The notes: generated by a model not told the origin, from the sequence alone. Positions 44,830 to 56,009 are shown, numbered from the stretch's first letter. The stretch: DNA of 64,000 nucleotides from Flavobacteriales bacterium (GCA_016717305.1 JADKFY010000010.1:62001-126000); one strand, 5' to 3'. Program-made: numbers and translations.

Positions 44830-46183
44830 CTACTTATCAACCACCACCTTCCGTGTACTTGTCCCTTGTTCCGTTCTCACGTGTACCATATACAGGCCGG
44901 AATTCTCCAGTTGCAATTGAGTTCGTGAAGTGGTGGAATTCTGTTGATACACGATCTCACCAAGTACGTTCGTTACCGTGATCTGCGCTTTCTTCGAAGG
45001 CAGTTCGATCGTGAAAGAACCGTTCGTCGGATTCGGGTAGATGGCAAGGGAAGGATCCGATCCGCCCTGATCCGCGAACTCAATACCGGTAATGGACCCC
45101 GATGTCGTGCCTTGGAAATAAAGCGAGAGCGGGAAATACCCTTCCCCATTTGCGAACACTGCGGTCGGTACGCGCAGCATGAAACTGTGTTCGCCAGCAG
45201 TAACGGGTCCGAGATCGATGCGGCGGATGTCGATCACATCGCCCGGGCACCAGTTGCTGAAGGATTGCCATTGTGCAGGCGTCCTGGGCGAAGAGCCATA
45301 GATCCCATTGCCTTGCGTGTTGAACTGGCGGAAGGGCTCGCACGTGAGGCGCCCCGGTTTGTAGGTGAGCCGCAACGCACCGTTGTAGTAGGCATAGTGG
45401 AACCTTCTGTTGTACTCCTCGCCGTCGGTGTTGGCACCGTGGTTTGAGGTGATCAGGAAGAACGACGCGTCGGTCAGGTCTTCCTCCACTTGGAAGGTGA
45501 TGCTCCTGGTGGTCTGGCCAAGCGTGTCCGTCGCACCCGCTTGGTAGTTGTTCATGTTGGTATTGAAGAAGAGCGGGAGCAGCACATTCGTGTCCGCTGC
45601 TGCTACTGGGTCATTGGTCTGGAAGGTCAGCTTTCCGGAGAACACATCGTTCCGGTTGGAGCAACCCGCCACCTGTGTATTTGCAGCATAGGGCACGCCG
45701 AACACCGCCAGTTCGATCCAGATATCGTACGTGTTTGTCAATTCGACATCCTTCAGCAGCATCGCCACATTGTCCACGTTGAAAACGTAAGGCACGGAAT
45801 CTGGCTGGATGTTCTTGTTCATGAAGGGCGTGATGAAGCGTCCCAGTTCGATGTGTTCCACCAGCGCAGGATCGTAGGTTTCCTCACCAGCAGGCACCAG
45901 TGCCATGTTCACGCCACCGATGCGATCATAATTGTCGCACAATGCAACCGATCACCACACGCATTTGCAAGGTGGTGCCGATGGAGGCCAATTCGTCCGT
46001 CGTAAGCTTTCTGGTGAACAAGTCGTTCCGAAGCTTGATGATACCCGGCTGCGGTGCTACGTCCGGAACCAGGCCCGCATAGCCATCGTGGAAGATGACG
46101 CCATCCATAACGGTGATGGTGGTTTGCGAATAGCTCGGCAGGCAGCCTATCGTAAGAAAGAGGAGGGGTAGAAGTCGGTTCAT
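44830..46183 (-). CDS. peptide-N-glycosidase F-related secreted protein, one-base frameshift
   Basis: Two frames join to one gene. Residues from the ATG at 46183 (MNRLLPLLFLTIGCLPSYSQ, a signal peptide) run to VVIG, then the other frame continues ALCDNYDRIGGVNM. Removing one of the two A's at 45946-45947 restores a continuous reading frame. The C-terminal part matches PNGase F-like proteins: ITSNHGANTDGEEYNRRFHY, FSNWCPGDVIDIRRIDLG. A T9SS tail follows (IYPNPTNGSFTIEL). PNGase F removes N-glycans from proteins outside the cell. Either a real lesion or a sequencing error; one of three close together. Confidence 0.8.
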
Positions 46184-46511
46184 GTTCTGCAAGGAGATCG
46201 GTTGATCGGGCAAATGGGGTTAACTCATGACCGGATCGTAAATGACAGCGCGAAGAACAGCCGGGGCCGACATTGCGATCGTTGGTAGGAGCGGAACGAA
46301 GGTAGCGATACAGCACCTGCAGTTGTGCAGTACGCCGGGCTGAAGGAATGCAAGTGCATTCCGTTCCTTCTTCCTATCGTCCCTTATCTGCGTCATCTGC
46401 GTTCTCAGCGTTCCGATCCAACCAAGATCGAACCTTCTCCACATCCCCGTGTACCGGTTATGCAAACAGCCCACTCAAACCATCCTAACTGTGGACACAA
46501 ACCATTTCACG

Positions 46512-47883
46512 ATGAACAAGAAACTGCTGATCCTGGTAATTGTACTCGTTGCGACCAGTGCCTATGGGGTGCTGGTATCCTTCCGCCAGAGCGCGCCAAC
46601 ATCCGATGCGCTTTGTCATGTGCCTACTATCGAAGCCGATGCGAATGGAGTAAAGTTGGCCGTTCTTTCCGAACCGAAAGGTTGTGTGTTCAAAACGGTC
46701 TATGAAGGCGAAGGACTTGATCCCGGCTTCGTGCTCACCACACCGAAACCGGTAATGCTTTCCGAAGAGCGCGGCCTACAGTGGTTGATGAAGGCCCAGG
46801 GCAACGATGGCGGTTTCGGCAGCGGCAGCCATGCGCGGCAGGACATCATGGACCCGCATGCGGTGAGCAGCGATCCCGCCACCACCGCCATGGTGGGCAT
46901 GGCGCTCTTGCGCATGGGCAACTTGTTGGAAAGCGGGGAACAGTCCGCACAACTCAAGAAGGCCACCGACTACATCCTTGCACAAGTGGACGCATCGCCG
47001 CAGACAGCGATCAACATCACCACCTTGCAAGGCACGCAGATCCAAAGCAAGTTGGGCGCGAACATCGACGTGGCGTTGGCTGCGCAATTCCTTTCGAACC
47101 TCGTTGCGAAATTGGGCGATCAGCATCCCCTAAAGTTGCGCTGCATGCGCGCCCTGAACACCTGCGTGGGTATGATCCAACGCTCGCAGAATGCGGACGG
47201 CAGTGTGAAGGGCGATGGCTGGGCCGGTGTGTTGCAATCATCGTTCGCGGCCAACGCGTTGGAAAGTGCAAAGTCCATCGGCGCAGAAGTAGATGACGAA
47301 GCCTTGGACCTTGCGCGCGATTTCCAGAAGAAGAACTTCGATGTGGACAACGGCGGTGTCGCCACCGATCGCGCGGCGGGTGTTACGCTCTATGCGGTAA
47401 GCGGTAGCAGCCGCAGCAGTGCCAAGGAAGCGCGCGAAGTGAGCGAGGTGATCGTACAAGCCCGCAAAGATGGCAAGGTGGAAACCCGATGCACCGGTTT
47501 CCGCAAAAGCGTTGGAAGATGCCGGCTACACCAAGGGCGAAGCCGAGAAGCTGAACACGGCCTACCAAGTGTACAATGCGGCAAAGGACCAAGCGCAGAG
47601 CGAGAACGTGATCAGCGGTTTCGGCAACAACGGTGGCGAGGAATTCCTCAGCTTTCTCCAGACCGGCGAGTCGTTGGTGATCGCCAAGGACAACGGTTGG
47701 AAGAACTGGTACCAGCAGACCACCGGCCGTTTGGTGAACATCCAGAACGAGGACGGCAGTTGGAACGGTCACCATTGCATCACGAGTCCGGTGTTCTGCA
47801 CGGCCACCTCACTGCTGATCCTGAGCGTGAACAACGACATCGCACACCTGTTGGAACAGGGTGCGGTGAAGTACAAGAACTGA
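46512..47883 (+). CDS. prenyltransferase/squalene-oxidase-repeat protein, one-base frameshift
   Basis: The ATG at 46512 opens a signal anchor (LLILVIVLVATSAYGVLVSF). The protein has alpha/alpha-toroid repeats of the squalene-cyclase type (LQWLMKAQGNDGGFGSG, MIQRSQNADGSVKGDGWAG, NIQNEDGSWNGHHCITS). The frame is lost at GAAACCC (47481-47487) and resumes in the second frame to the stop at 47883; removing one A gives the continuous DGKVEPDAPVSAKALEDAGY. The family is known as secreted or membrane-linked repeat proteins with no assigned substrate. A cyclase-type catalytic DxDD is not seen. Confidence 0.8.
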
Positions 47884-47968
47884 ACGCGAAGTTGCGTTCC
47901 GTTGAACGGGGGCTGCATGGACAGAGGGGTCCATGTGGCCCTTCGTTCAGTTGCCATACCGCAAAAGC

Positions 47969-47995
47969 GAATGCCGCCCTTGTGGGGCGGCATTC
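47969..47995. terminator. terminator between convergent genes
   Basis: An 11-bp stem GAATGCCGCCC (47969-47979) with GGGCGGCATTC (47985-47995) and a 5-base loop. Confidence 0.7.
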
Positions 47996-48016
47996 GTGCA
48001 ATGGGAATAGGCTTGA

Positions 48017-48607
48017 TCAGCGGGTAATGCTCAATCGTTGGCGCTCTTGCATTTCGCCCTTGCTATTGTAAAGCATCAAGGTGTAGCTGCCCACTACAAG
48101 GGAAGAAATATTGATCTGGTCCATGCCGTGCAGGTCCTGACGCAAAACCTCACGACCGCGCAGATCCAGGATGCTCGTGTAGGCAATGCGCGTCCGATCG
48201 GAAAGAACGGTGATCTGGTCTTTTGCAGGATTGGGGAACACGCTGAACGGCGTGGTGGTGCCAGTTTCCGGAACTGTGTTGCCACCTTCAACAATGATCA
48301 CGCCCTTCATACCCGAGGTAACGTGCGGCACGCAAACGTACCAGTAGGTGCCGGCCACATCAAGCGTAAGTGTATTGGTGCCGCCCGCGTATTCGAAGCC
48401 ACCGTTGCCGGTGTTCTGGTTATTGACCCACGTCGCTTCGCTCACTTCGCGCATCACGTGGTTGCCGTTCACGTTTATGGTTATCGGTGTGCCAGCAGCT
48501 ACGATGAGCGTATCCGGGTTCCATGTGAATTGGCTGGTACTGGTAATGGATTGTGCGCCGGCACTAAGCGATGCGGCAAACAAAAGGGCAGCGGAGAGTA
48601 GTCTCAT
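48017..48607 (-). CDS. plastocyanin-like (cupredoxin) protein with T9SS sorting domain
   Basis: 196 residues from the ATG at 48607. A signal peptide (LLSAALLFAASLSAGAQ) is followed by a single cupredoxin domain of about 95 residues. The copper ligands are plausible: His in NGNHVMREV, then Cys, His and Met in YWYVCVPHVTSGMKG. The T9SS tail is FPNPAKDQITVLS to RLSITR. A blue-copper electron carrier on the cell surface or outside is unusual but seen in Bacteroidota. The redox partner is unknown. Confidence 0.87.
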   Translation of the reverse strand: MRLLSAALLFAASLSAGAQSITSTSQFTWNPDTLIVAAGTPITINVNGNHVMREVSEATWVNNQNTGNGGFEYAGGTNTLTLDVAGTYWYVCVPHVTSGMKGVIIVEGGNTVPETGTTTPFSVFPNPAKDQITVLSDRTRIAYTSILDLRGREVLRQDLHGMDQINISSLVVGSYTLMLYNSKGEMQERQRLSITR

Positions 48608-48837
48608 GTTTTTCGTTCTGGTTAAGAGTGTGAAGCTAAGACACATGAACTGCTTGTGATGTTGCCTGCGTTCTTGAATGAAGGTTGAAAGTCCATCCAA
48701 TACCCGTGTTCATGTTGCTCGTCCGTTGGTGGTGCGTGCGGTGTACCCTCGCTAACTGATTCGCTGGTGTTGGGGTTTGCGAAGGTGCTTCGGCATGCCG
48801 GGGGTAACGACAATGCACGCTGCATTTATCTGCGTCC

Positions 48838-48892
48838 TCCCGCAGCCCCATGCTGGATGCGTTCTCCCGCAGCCTCATGCGGGATGCGGGAT
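48838..48892. repeat. TCCCGCA/TGCGGGA palindromes near the dnaE start
   Basis: A clear copy is at 48865-48871/48878-48884 with CCTCA in its loop, and a decayed one at 48838-48844/48851-48857. It is the same family as at 21044-21090 and in the tRNA-Pro array. An extra GATGCGGGAT follows. Confidence 0.6.
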
Positions 48893-48989
48893 GGGTTCCT
48901 CTTCCTTTTGCATCCACCGCAAGGCTGACTCGGGGGGAGCCCGATATCCACGCCAGCCACATCCCTGCAAGCTATCCATTGCTTACATT

Positions 48990-51900
48990 ATGGCCACACG
49001 ATCGACGCGAAAAACGTCGATCTACATGTACATCAACGCACACAGTTGGTTCAGTTTCCAATACGGGGTCATGAAACCTGAGGCGCTCTTGGAAGCAGCG
49101 CAACAGGCAGGGGTGCGCACGCTCGCGCTTACCGACATCAATTGCACCGCTGGCATTCCGGACTTCGTGCGCGATGCAGATCGGTTCGGAGTGCGACCGG
49201 TCGCAGGCATCGAGTTCCGGCGTGGTGCGCGCCTGCTGTACATCGGCCTCGCGAAGAACAACGAAGGCTTCCAGCAGTTGAACGAATTGCTCAGTCCGCT
49301 CTTGTTGGATGATGAGGCATTGCCCGATCGTGCACCCGAGCTGCCGGACGTCTTCTTCATCTATCCCTTCGGTTCCCTTCCCCTTTTGGAGAAAGCCGGA
49401 AGGGAACTACAGCTCGGACCCAACGAGCGCATCGGCATCACCCCGCGCGACCTTACGCGCTTGCCCTTCAGTCCGTGGTCGAAACGAACGCAGGATCTCG
49501 TCGCATTATTACCGATCACCTTTCGCCACAAGCGCGATCACAACACGCACCGCTTACTGCGCACCATGGCGAAGAACACGGTTGTGAGCATGGTGCCGCC
49601 CGAAGAGCTCGCCGCGCCGGAAGAGATCTTTCATAGTGAAGAGGAAGTGCGACGCATGTACCGATCATTTCCGCAATTGGTGCAGAGTACCGAGCGCTTG
49701 TTGGAGCAGTGTACGATCGCCTTCGATGCCACGGACAAGACGCGCAAAGTATTCGGAACGAGCGAAGCATTGGACCGGGAGCGCTTGCACAACGATACCA
49801 TGGTGGGCCTGCGCTACCGCTACCCGAACGCGACCGCAAAAGTGCTCGCGCGCATGCAACATGAGTTGGATGTGATCGAGCGCATGGGCTTCATCAGCTA
49901 CTTCCTCCTCAACCAGGACATCGTGCGTTTCGCGCGCAGCAAGGGTTACTTCCACGTTGGTAGGGGTAGTGGCGCGAACAGTTTGGTGGCGTACTGTTTG
50001 GGCATCACCGATGTGGACCCGATCGAATTGAACCTCTACTTCGAGCGCTTCATCAGCACGGCGCGCAAGAAACCACCCGACTTCGATATCGACTTCAGTT
50101 GGAAGGACCGCGACGAAGTGTATCGTTATGTGTTCGGCAAATACAACAGGCCCCTCGGCTCCGCTCGGGACAACAATGCAAGCGGTATCCACGCGGCGCA
50201 GATCGCCACGTACACCACCTTCCAATGGCGCGGTGCCATTCGCGAATTGGGCAAAGCAGTTGGCTTACCACCGGAAGAGATCGATGCGCTATCGGAAGGA
50301 AGCCACGGCTACTACGCGCGCGGTCGTCCCAGTAGGCACGCTACCAGTGCCGATCTGGACAAGGTGGCGCAAGCGGTGATCCGGTACGGCAAGTTGCTCA
50401 TCGGCATGCCGCATCATTTCGGCATCCACGCGGGCGGTATCGTCATCACGGACAAGCCGGTAACGCACTACACCGCGTTGCACCGTCCGCCGAAAGGTTT
50501 TCCCGTTACGCAGATCAGCATGCTGGAATGCGAGGACCTCGGTTTGCACAAATTCGATCTGTTGAGCCAGCGCGGCTTGGGGCATATTCGGGATGCGGTG
50601 GAGATGGTGAATGGCCCAAAAGGGAATGTAGAATGTAGAATGCAGAATGAAGAATGTAGAACGGTCCCCACCAAGCATTGTGCAACTGGCACCGACCGTA
50701 GTAGCATCGTTGCAGAACCGGAACGAGAAAGTAACGCTGCGCTCGCTAGTAGTGCGCATTCAGTTCTAAATTCTTCATTCTTCATTCAAAATTCTGAATT
50801 ACGCCAACAGGCGGTGGACATCCACGACATCCCTCGCTTCAAGGAAGATACGGCATCGAGGAGCTGATCCGGACGGGTAACACGATCGGTTGCTTCTACG
50901 TGGAAAGTCCTGCCATGCGCATGTTGTTGAAGAAGCTGAAGGTGGACGATTACCTCGGGCTTGTGGCGGCGAGCAGCATCATTCGTCCGGGTGTGGCGGA
51001 GAGCGGCATGATGCGCGAATACCTGCTGCGCCACAACGACCTGGAACGACGCAAACAAGCGCCGAAGGAATTGATGGACATCATGCCCGAGACCTATGGC
51101 GTGATGGTCTACCAAGAAGATGTGCTGCGTGTGGTGAGCCAGTACGCGGGCCTCGATCTGGAAGAAGCGGACCAAGTGCGACGTGGCATGAACATCCGTT
51201 ACCGCGATCGCCCGGAATTCAAATTGGTGCAGAAGAAATTCTTCGACAACTGCAGTACGAAAGGTTATCCCTCAGGGCAACCGGAAGAGGTGTGGCGGCA
51301 GATCGAGAGCTTCGCGAGTTTCAGTTTCGCGAAAGGCCACAGTGCGAGCTATGCGGTGGAGAGCTACCAGAGCTTGTACCTGAAAGCACACTATCCGCTG
51401 GAATTCATGGTGGCTGTGGCGAACAATTTCGGTGGGTTCTACCGCACCGAGTTCTATCTGCACGAAGCGAAGAGGGCAGGGGCGACGATCGAAGCGCCGT
51501 GTGTGAATAGGAGCGAGGAGTTGTGTTCTTTGGTGGATCGGTTGTCGGTTGTCAGTGGATCGGTCGCACAGGCCTCGCGCGCGGCTCGTGCGACGGGTCA
51601 ACAACCGACAACCGACAACTGCATCTACCTCGGTCTCGAGAACGTGAAAAGTTTGAACACGGAAACGGTACAGCTTATCCTGATCCAACGCCGACGCAAC
51701 GGCCCGTTCACCGATCTGGAGGATCTATTGAAGCGTGTGCCTTTGCATGTGGAGCAGGCGCGAATTCTTATTCGTGTTGGAGCATTGCGCTTCACCGGCA
51801 AGAGCAAGCCTGCGTTGTTGTGGGAGTTGACCTTGCTGCACCGCCCTGCCAGCGTTCGCACGGATGGTGATCTCTTCATCACGAAAGTGGAAGAACCCAA

Positions 51901-52417
51901 GTTGCCCGATCTTCATCATTATCCACTTGCCGATGCGTATGATGAATTGGAACTGTTGGGCTTCCCGCTGCGCGATCCGTTCACGATGGTCGAGTACGAG
52001 CCTGCTGCGCAATTGACGATGGTGGGGCGCGACGGCAAGCTGATAGGCAAGCTACCGCCAGGTAACGCCGCTCCGGGCACCTGTACCGTCGACCCACTGG
52101 GTCGACAAGCAGTGATCGCGGCTAGGGAGATGCCCGCCCACAAAGGCAAGCGCGTTACCATGCTCGGCTACATGATCCACGTGAAGACCACCACCACGAA
52201 CAGCGGATCGTACATGAGCTTCGGTTCGTTCATCGACCCGGCAGGCGACTTCTGGGACAGCACGCAGTTCCCTTCTGTCGCCGAGCGCTATCCGTTCCGT
52301 GGGCGCGGGGTCTACGTTCTCACCGGCTATGTGGAAGAGGAGTTCGGGCACTATTCGCTGCGTACGCAACACATGGAGAAACTGCCTTGGAAGGTGGATC
52401 CGCGGTATGGGGAGTAG
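48990..52417 (+). CDS. dnaE: DNA polymerase III alpha subunit, second-type DnaE, frameshifted and carrying two in-frame inserts
   Basis: A replicative-fold C-family polymerase. The PHP domain opens it (MYINAHSWFSFQYGVMKPEA; the ATG at 49026 begins this conserved part, an ATG at 48990 is 12 codons earlier). The palm contains VGRGSGANSLVAYCLGITDV and KPPDFDIDFSWKDRDEV with the catalytic aspartates. The fingers hold FAKGHSASYAVESYQSLYLK, and a C-terminal HhH and OB-like region follows. The frame breaks at about 50849: AAG GAA GAT ACG needs one extra T to read DYGIEELIRTGNTIGCFYVE and continue. Two palindromic inserts (50622-50803, 51541-51619) keep the frame. At about 1,140 codons including the inserts it resembles the second DnaE found beside dinB-type genes in Bacteroidota. 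Confidence 0.88.
50622..50803 (+). repeat. palindromic element inserted in dnaE, arms of TAGAATG-type 7-mers
   Basis: The left arm (about 50624-50662) is a run of AGAATGT/AGAATGC/AGAATGA units; the right arm (about 50763-50800) is their imperfect reverse complement (ATTCTTC units). A unique core of about 100 bases lies between. It separates the conserved RGLGHIRDAVEMVN from VDIHDIPRF and adds about 60 codons with no stop. Confidence 0.75.
51541..51619 (+). repeat. second palindromic element in dnaE, arms GTTGTCGGTTGTC
   Basis: GTTGTCGGTTGTC (51541-51553) pairs exactly with GACAACCGACAAC (51607-51619). The interior has a second inverted repeat with GTCGCAC and GTGCGAC. It adds about 26 codons between NRSEELCSLVD and IYLGLENVKSL, both conserved, with no stop. 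Confidence 0.75.
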
Positions 52418-52439
52418 GGAGCGAGGGTCCGCGACATTG

Positions 52440-55400
52440 CTATTCCAGCTCCACCGTTTTCCCGTTATCATCCGGAACCCGATCGAAGAACAGGTGCATG
52501 GGGTCGATCATCGCTTTCACAGGAAGTTCCTTGGATCGCAGCGTTACCGTGTTCACACCAGAGGTCAAGCGTATCCGTTTCTGTGCAAGGATCGTACCTT
52601 CTTCCTTGTCGGTCTTTTCTTTACCCAAGAGGCCGATGTCGATCCAGTCATTCATCGGCACCTTGGTCTCGCGTCCCAATGAATCGGCGTGGGCCTTCTC
52701 GGCAGTGAGCTTCACGGTGACCGTGTAGCTGCTATCCGGGTCCATGGTGGCGGTGGCTTCCGTGATCAAATTGTTGTAGAGCGTGATGTGCTTGAAGTGA
52801 TCCTCCAGCAAATAGGTGAGGCTGTCCGGTGTCACCTTACGGATCTCGCGGTACATGTCCAACGCCGTGGGCCACGGTGGTTCCGCGTAGCCGAAGGAAT
52901 CGACCAGCGCGCGGAAGGCGGTGTTCAGCGTGTCCTCGCCAAGGAATTCGCGCATTCCGTAGAGCACAACGCTGCCCTTGTTATAGTGGATGTAGCCCTG
53001 GTTCTCCACCCGCATCAAAGGCGTTTCACCGATGTCCTCCGAACCTCGAGCCTCTTGGTACTTGTCGCCTTCGTACTTCAGGAACTTGCGCATGTGGGTG
53101 CGCCCGTACTCCTTTTCCATCACCATTAGCGCGCTGTACTGCGCCATGCTCTCGCTCAGCATCGTACTGCCTTGCATCTCTGCACCCATCACCTGGTGCG
53201 CCCACCATTGGTGACCCATCTCGTGCGCCACCACGTAGAACACCATGTCGATGTCCTCCTCGGCGGTGAGGTCGGTGATGAAGCCGATGCTCTCACTGTA
53301 AGGCATGGTACCTGGGAACGCCTGCGCGAAAGACGCATACCGTGGGAACTCGATGATGCGCGCCTGCTTCTGCGGATACGGACCGAAGTGCTCGCTGTAG
53401 TAGGCCAATGACTTCTTCATGGAATTCAGCATGCGCGGAACGTTCACGGCGTGTTCCTTCTGGTAGTAGACTTCCAGATCTACATCATTCCACTTCTCAC
53501 GTGCCACCTCATAACGTGCGCTCATGAACGCATAGAAGTTGAGCGCCTTATGGTCCAGTTCGTAACGGAAGTAACGTTTGCCATCGGCCTGCCATTCCTT
53601 CTTCAATGAGCCGGGCGCAATAGCGATCTGGTCCAGTGATGTGCTGATGGTGGTGCGCACATTTACCCAATCGCTGTTCGCCATCAGGTAGTTCTGCATG
53701 CGTTCCGCTGGATCTGCAGAGAGCTTCGGCATGCGGTCATTTGGCGGCAGTTTGTGCTTACGACGGTCCGCGCGATCCTGCAATTCACCGCCTGTGGAGT
53801 ACCCGATGGTCGGGATCAGTTCCATGTTGTTGAAGAACGATCCATTGCTGACCAACCCTGAGAATTCCGTGCGATTCTCAAAGCCCTTGGCATGCCATCC
53901 GCCGGTCACCTTCACCTTGATGGATGAACCAGCGGCTAGTGCAGGGGACAGCCTGTACATGCGCTGGTCCAGCTTTTCATCGTTGAGGACCAGCTCGCCG
54001 TTCGGGATGTCCAGCTTCACTTCCATACGATGCGGCACATTGAGGTACAGCGTATCGATCGCTTCGTTGCTCTTGTTCAGGAGAACGATGTCCGCTGTGT
54101 AGGCGATCACGCGGTTCTCCGGGTCCAGGTCGATGTTGAACTCCACATCCGTATAGTGCGGTTGCACCATATGTTCGTAGCGCTTGTAGGTGGTCTCGTA
54201 GCGCACTTGTTCATCTTCAGCTTCATCGCTGGTCTGGTAGGTGTTAAGCACTTTGGTATTGTAGTATCCGAAACCGGCCATCACCAACCAACCGCCGACA
54301 GCCACCGCGGCAAGTGACCACGAACCGCGCAGACGCGCTTTTGCGAGGTGCCCCCGCCAACGCATGGTCGTATCGTTCCCACGTACCAGGAAGAGGTAGG
54401 CCACGTAGATCAACAGGCCGGCAAAGAGCAGCCAGTACACGCGGAAGAAGACCCAATTGCCCAAGTACGGACCGAAGCCGTTCATGTCCGAATAGCGCAA
54501 TCCGGAAGATCCGTTGATGCGCAGCAGGTTCGATTCCACATCGAGGCCGCTCCATCCGAACGCATTCAGCAGGAACACCACGATGAACACGAAAAAGCCG
54601 AGGTACTTGTTGTTCACAAGCACATGTACCAGCATCGCCAAACAGGCCCAGATAGTGTACTGGACCACACTTGGTATGATGAAGTACGTGAGATACACCA
54701 TCGGTTGCAAGCGTGTGTAGCCATTGAGCAACTGCGTAACCATGCCTGCTGCGGTGGCGAATAGGTGTACCACGATCACCACTCCGATGAGCGCAGCGAG
54801 TTTTGCCAAAAGACCGGTTCGCGTGGCCATCGGTAGTGCGTTCACGATGCCGTCGATCTTCGGGTCGCGTTCTTTCCAGATCAACTGTCCCCCGTAGAAC
54901 ACGATGATGATCATCATGTACATGGTGAGCGATCCTTCGATCATGTCCACTACACCATAGGTGACCGGATAGCTCGTGTTACCGTACATGCTTGTCACGA
55001 AGGATAGGCTGGTGAACATCTGCAGCATACCGAGCGACATGATGATGATGAACGGAGTACTCTTGATAATGCCCTTCAGTTCGTTCCAGAAGAGCGTGAA
55101 GAACTGTTTGCGACGAGTGCTCGCAGAAAAGTCCAAACGGACCTGTGGGATCGCAACGCCACCGAATGAGGGTGGGGGCAAAGCGTCTGGCTGAAGTGCC
55201 TTGGCCTTTTGCACACGATCAGTGAAGGAGAACCGGAAGTACCCCACCAGGAACACGATCACCGAGACCGAGATCCATAGCACACGGTTCCAGAGCAGCA
55301 CACCGGTGAAGGGGAGCGTGAGCGTGTTCTTGTCCTCAACGGTCCAGTACTTCGTTAAGAGGCCGATCGCGGTAGGCCCGAATGGATCCAACATGGCACC

Positions 55401-56009
55401 AAGCGTTTCGTTCTCCAGGTCGCTGGTGAAACTGTCCGAGACGGAATAGCCTACGATGATGATGATGGCCGTGATGAAGGCCGCCATCGTCGTGCGCACG
55501 TTCACCGCCACCGCGAAGACTATGGCTGCACTGAACAATACGTTAGGCAAGCCCAGCAAGGCAAAAGCCTTCAAATGCGGCATCAGGTGGTTCGGGCCGA
55601 CCTGAGCGGCATCCAACCACCACATGTGGCTGCCGATCACAACGCCAAGGGATAAGCCGAACACTGGCAACGAGGCCACGAACGTGCTACCGAGGAATTT
55701 GCCGACGAGGTAGCTGAACCGTGAGACCGGCGTGGAGAAAACGATCTGCGCCGTGTTGCTGGTGAAGTCCCGGATCGCCGTGCCGTTAACGAAAGCGGTT
55801 ACCGAGAGCAGACCGATGAACGACATGATCGCATACATGATGTACACGATATAGGGTGCGTTCTTGAACGTGTTCCCACCACCGCCCATGCTGAAATTCG
55901 GAAGGCATACGAATCCGAAACCGAACAAGCCGAACACCAAGAAGAAGATGTACACCATCGGCTGCCTGAGCCAATAGCGCACTTCGAAGAGGAAGAAGCG
56001 GGCGATCAT
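52440..56009 (-). CDS. ABC exporter permease fused to M1 family aminopeptidase
   Basis: 1,189 residues. The N-terminal half is an ABC-2-type permease with about twelve membrane helices (YIFFLVFGLFGFGFVCLPNF; IMYAIMSFIGLLSVTAF). The C-terminal 600 residues are an M1 metallopeptidase with HEMGHQWWAHQVMGAEMQGS near residue 926, the third ligand in MLSESMAQYSAL. This fusion is a known Bacteroidota form. Its ATG overlaps the stop of the upstream ATPase gene by 4 bases, so the two make one transporter. The peptidase part is expected to be on the periplasmic side; substrate unknown. Confidence 0.92.
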   Translation of the reverse strand: MIARFFLFEVRYWLRQPMVYIFFLVFGLFGFGFVCLPNFSMGGGGNTFKNAPYIVYIMYAIMSFIGLLSVTAFVNGTAIRDFTSNTAQIVFSTPVSRFSYLVGKFLGSTFVASLPVFGLSLGVVIGSHMWWLDAAQVGPNHLMPHLKAFALLGLPNVLFSAAIVFAVAVNVRTTMAAFITAIIIIVGYSVSDSFTSDLENETLGAMLDPFGPTAIGLLTKYWTVEDKNTLTLPFTGVLLWNRVLWISVSVIVFLVGYFRFSFTDRVQKAKALQPDALPPPSFGGVAIPQVRLDFSASTRRKQFFTLFWNELKGIIKSTPFIIIMSLGMLQMFTSLSFVTSMYGNTSYPVTYGVVDMIEGSLTMYMMIIIVFYGGQLIWKERDPKIDGIVNALPMATRTGLLAKLAALIGVVIVVHLFATAAGMVTQLLNGYTRLQPMVYLTYFIIPSVVQYTIWACLAMLVHVLVNNKYLGFFVFIVVFLLNAFGWSGLDVESNLLRINGSSGLRYSDMNGFGPYLGNWVFFRVYWLLFAGLLIYVAYLFLVRGNDTTMRWRGHLAKARLRGSWSLAAVAVGGWLVMAGFGYYNTKVLNTYQTSDEAEDEQVRYETTYKRYEHMVQPHYTDVEFNIDLDPENRVIAYTADIVLLNKSNEAIDTLYLNVPHRMEVKLDIPNGELVLNDEKLDQRMYRLSPALAAGSSIKVKVTGGWHAKGFENRTEFSGLVSNGSFFNNMELIPTIGYSTGGELQDRADRRKHKLPPNDRMPKLSADPAERMQNYLMANSDWVNVRTTISTSLDQIAIAPGSLKKEWQADGKRYFRYELDHKALNFYAFMSARYEVAREKWNDVDLEVYYQKEHAVNVPRMLNSMKKSLAYYSEHFGPYPQKQARIIEFPRYASFAQAFPGTMPYSESIGFITDLTAEEDIDMVFYVVAHEMGHQWWAHQVMGAEMQGSTMLSESMAQYSALMVMEKEYGRTHMRKFLKYEGDKYQEARGSEDIGETPLMRVENQGYIHYNKGSVVLYGMREFLGEDTLNTAFRALVDSFGYAEPPWPTALDMYREIRKVTPDSLTYLLEDHFKHITLYNNLITEATATMDPDSSYTVTVKLTAEKAHADSLGRETKVPMNDWIDIGLLGKEKTDKEEGTILAQKRIRLTSGVNTVTLRSKELPVKAMIDPMHLFFDRVPDDNGKTVELE

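Noticed and set aside
50622..50803. An intein in dnaE
   Set aside because: The segment is only about 60 codons and lacks splicing motifs (N-terminal Cys/Ser, C-terminal His-Asn, block B). It is better described as a palindromic insert.
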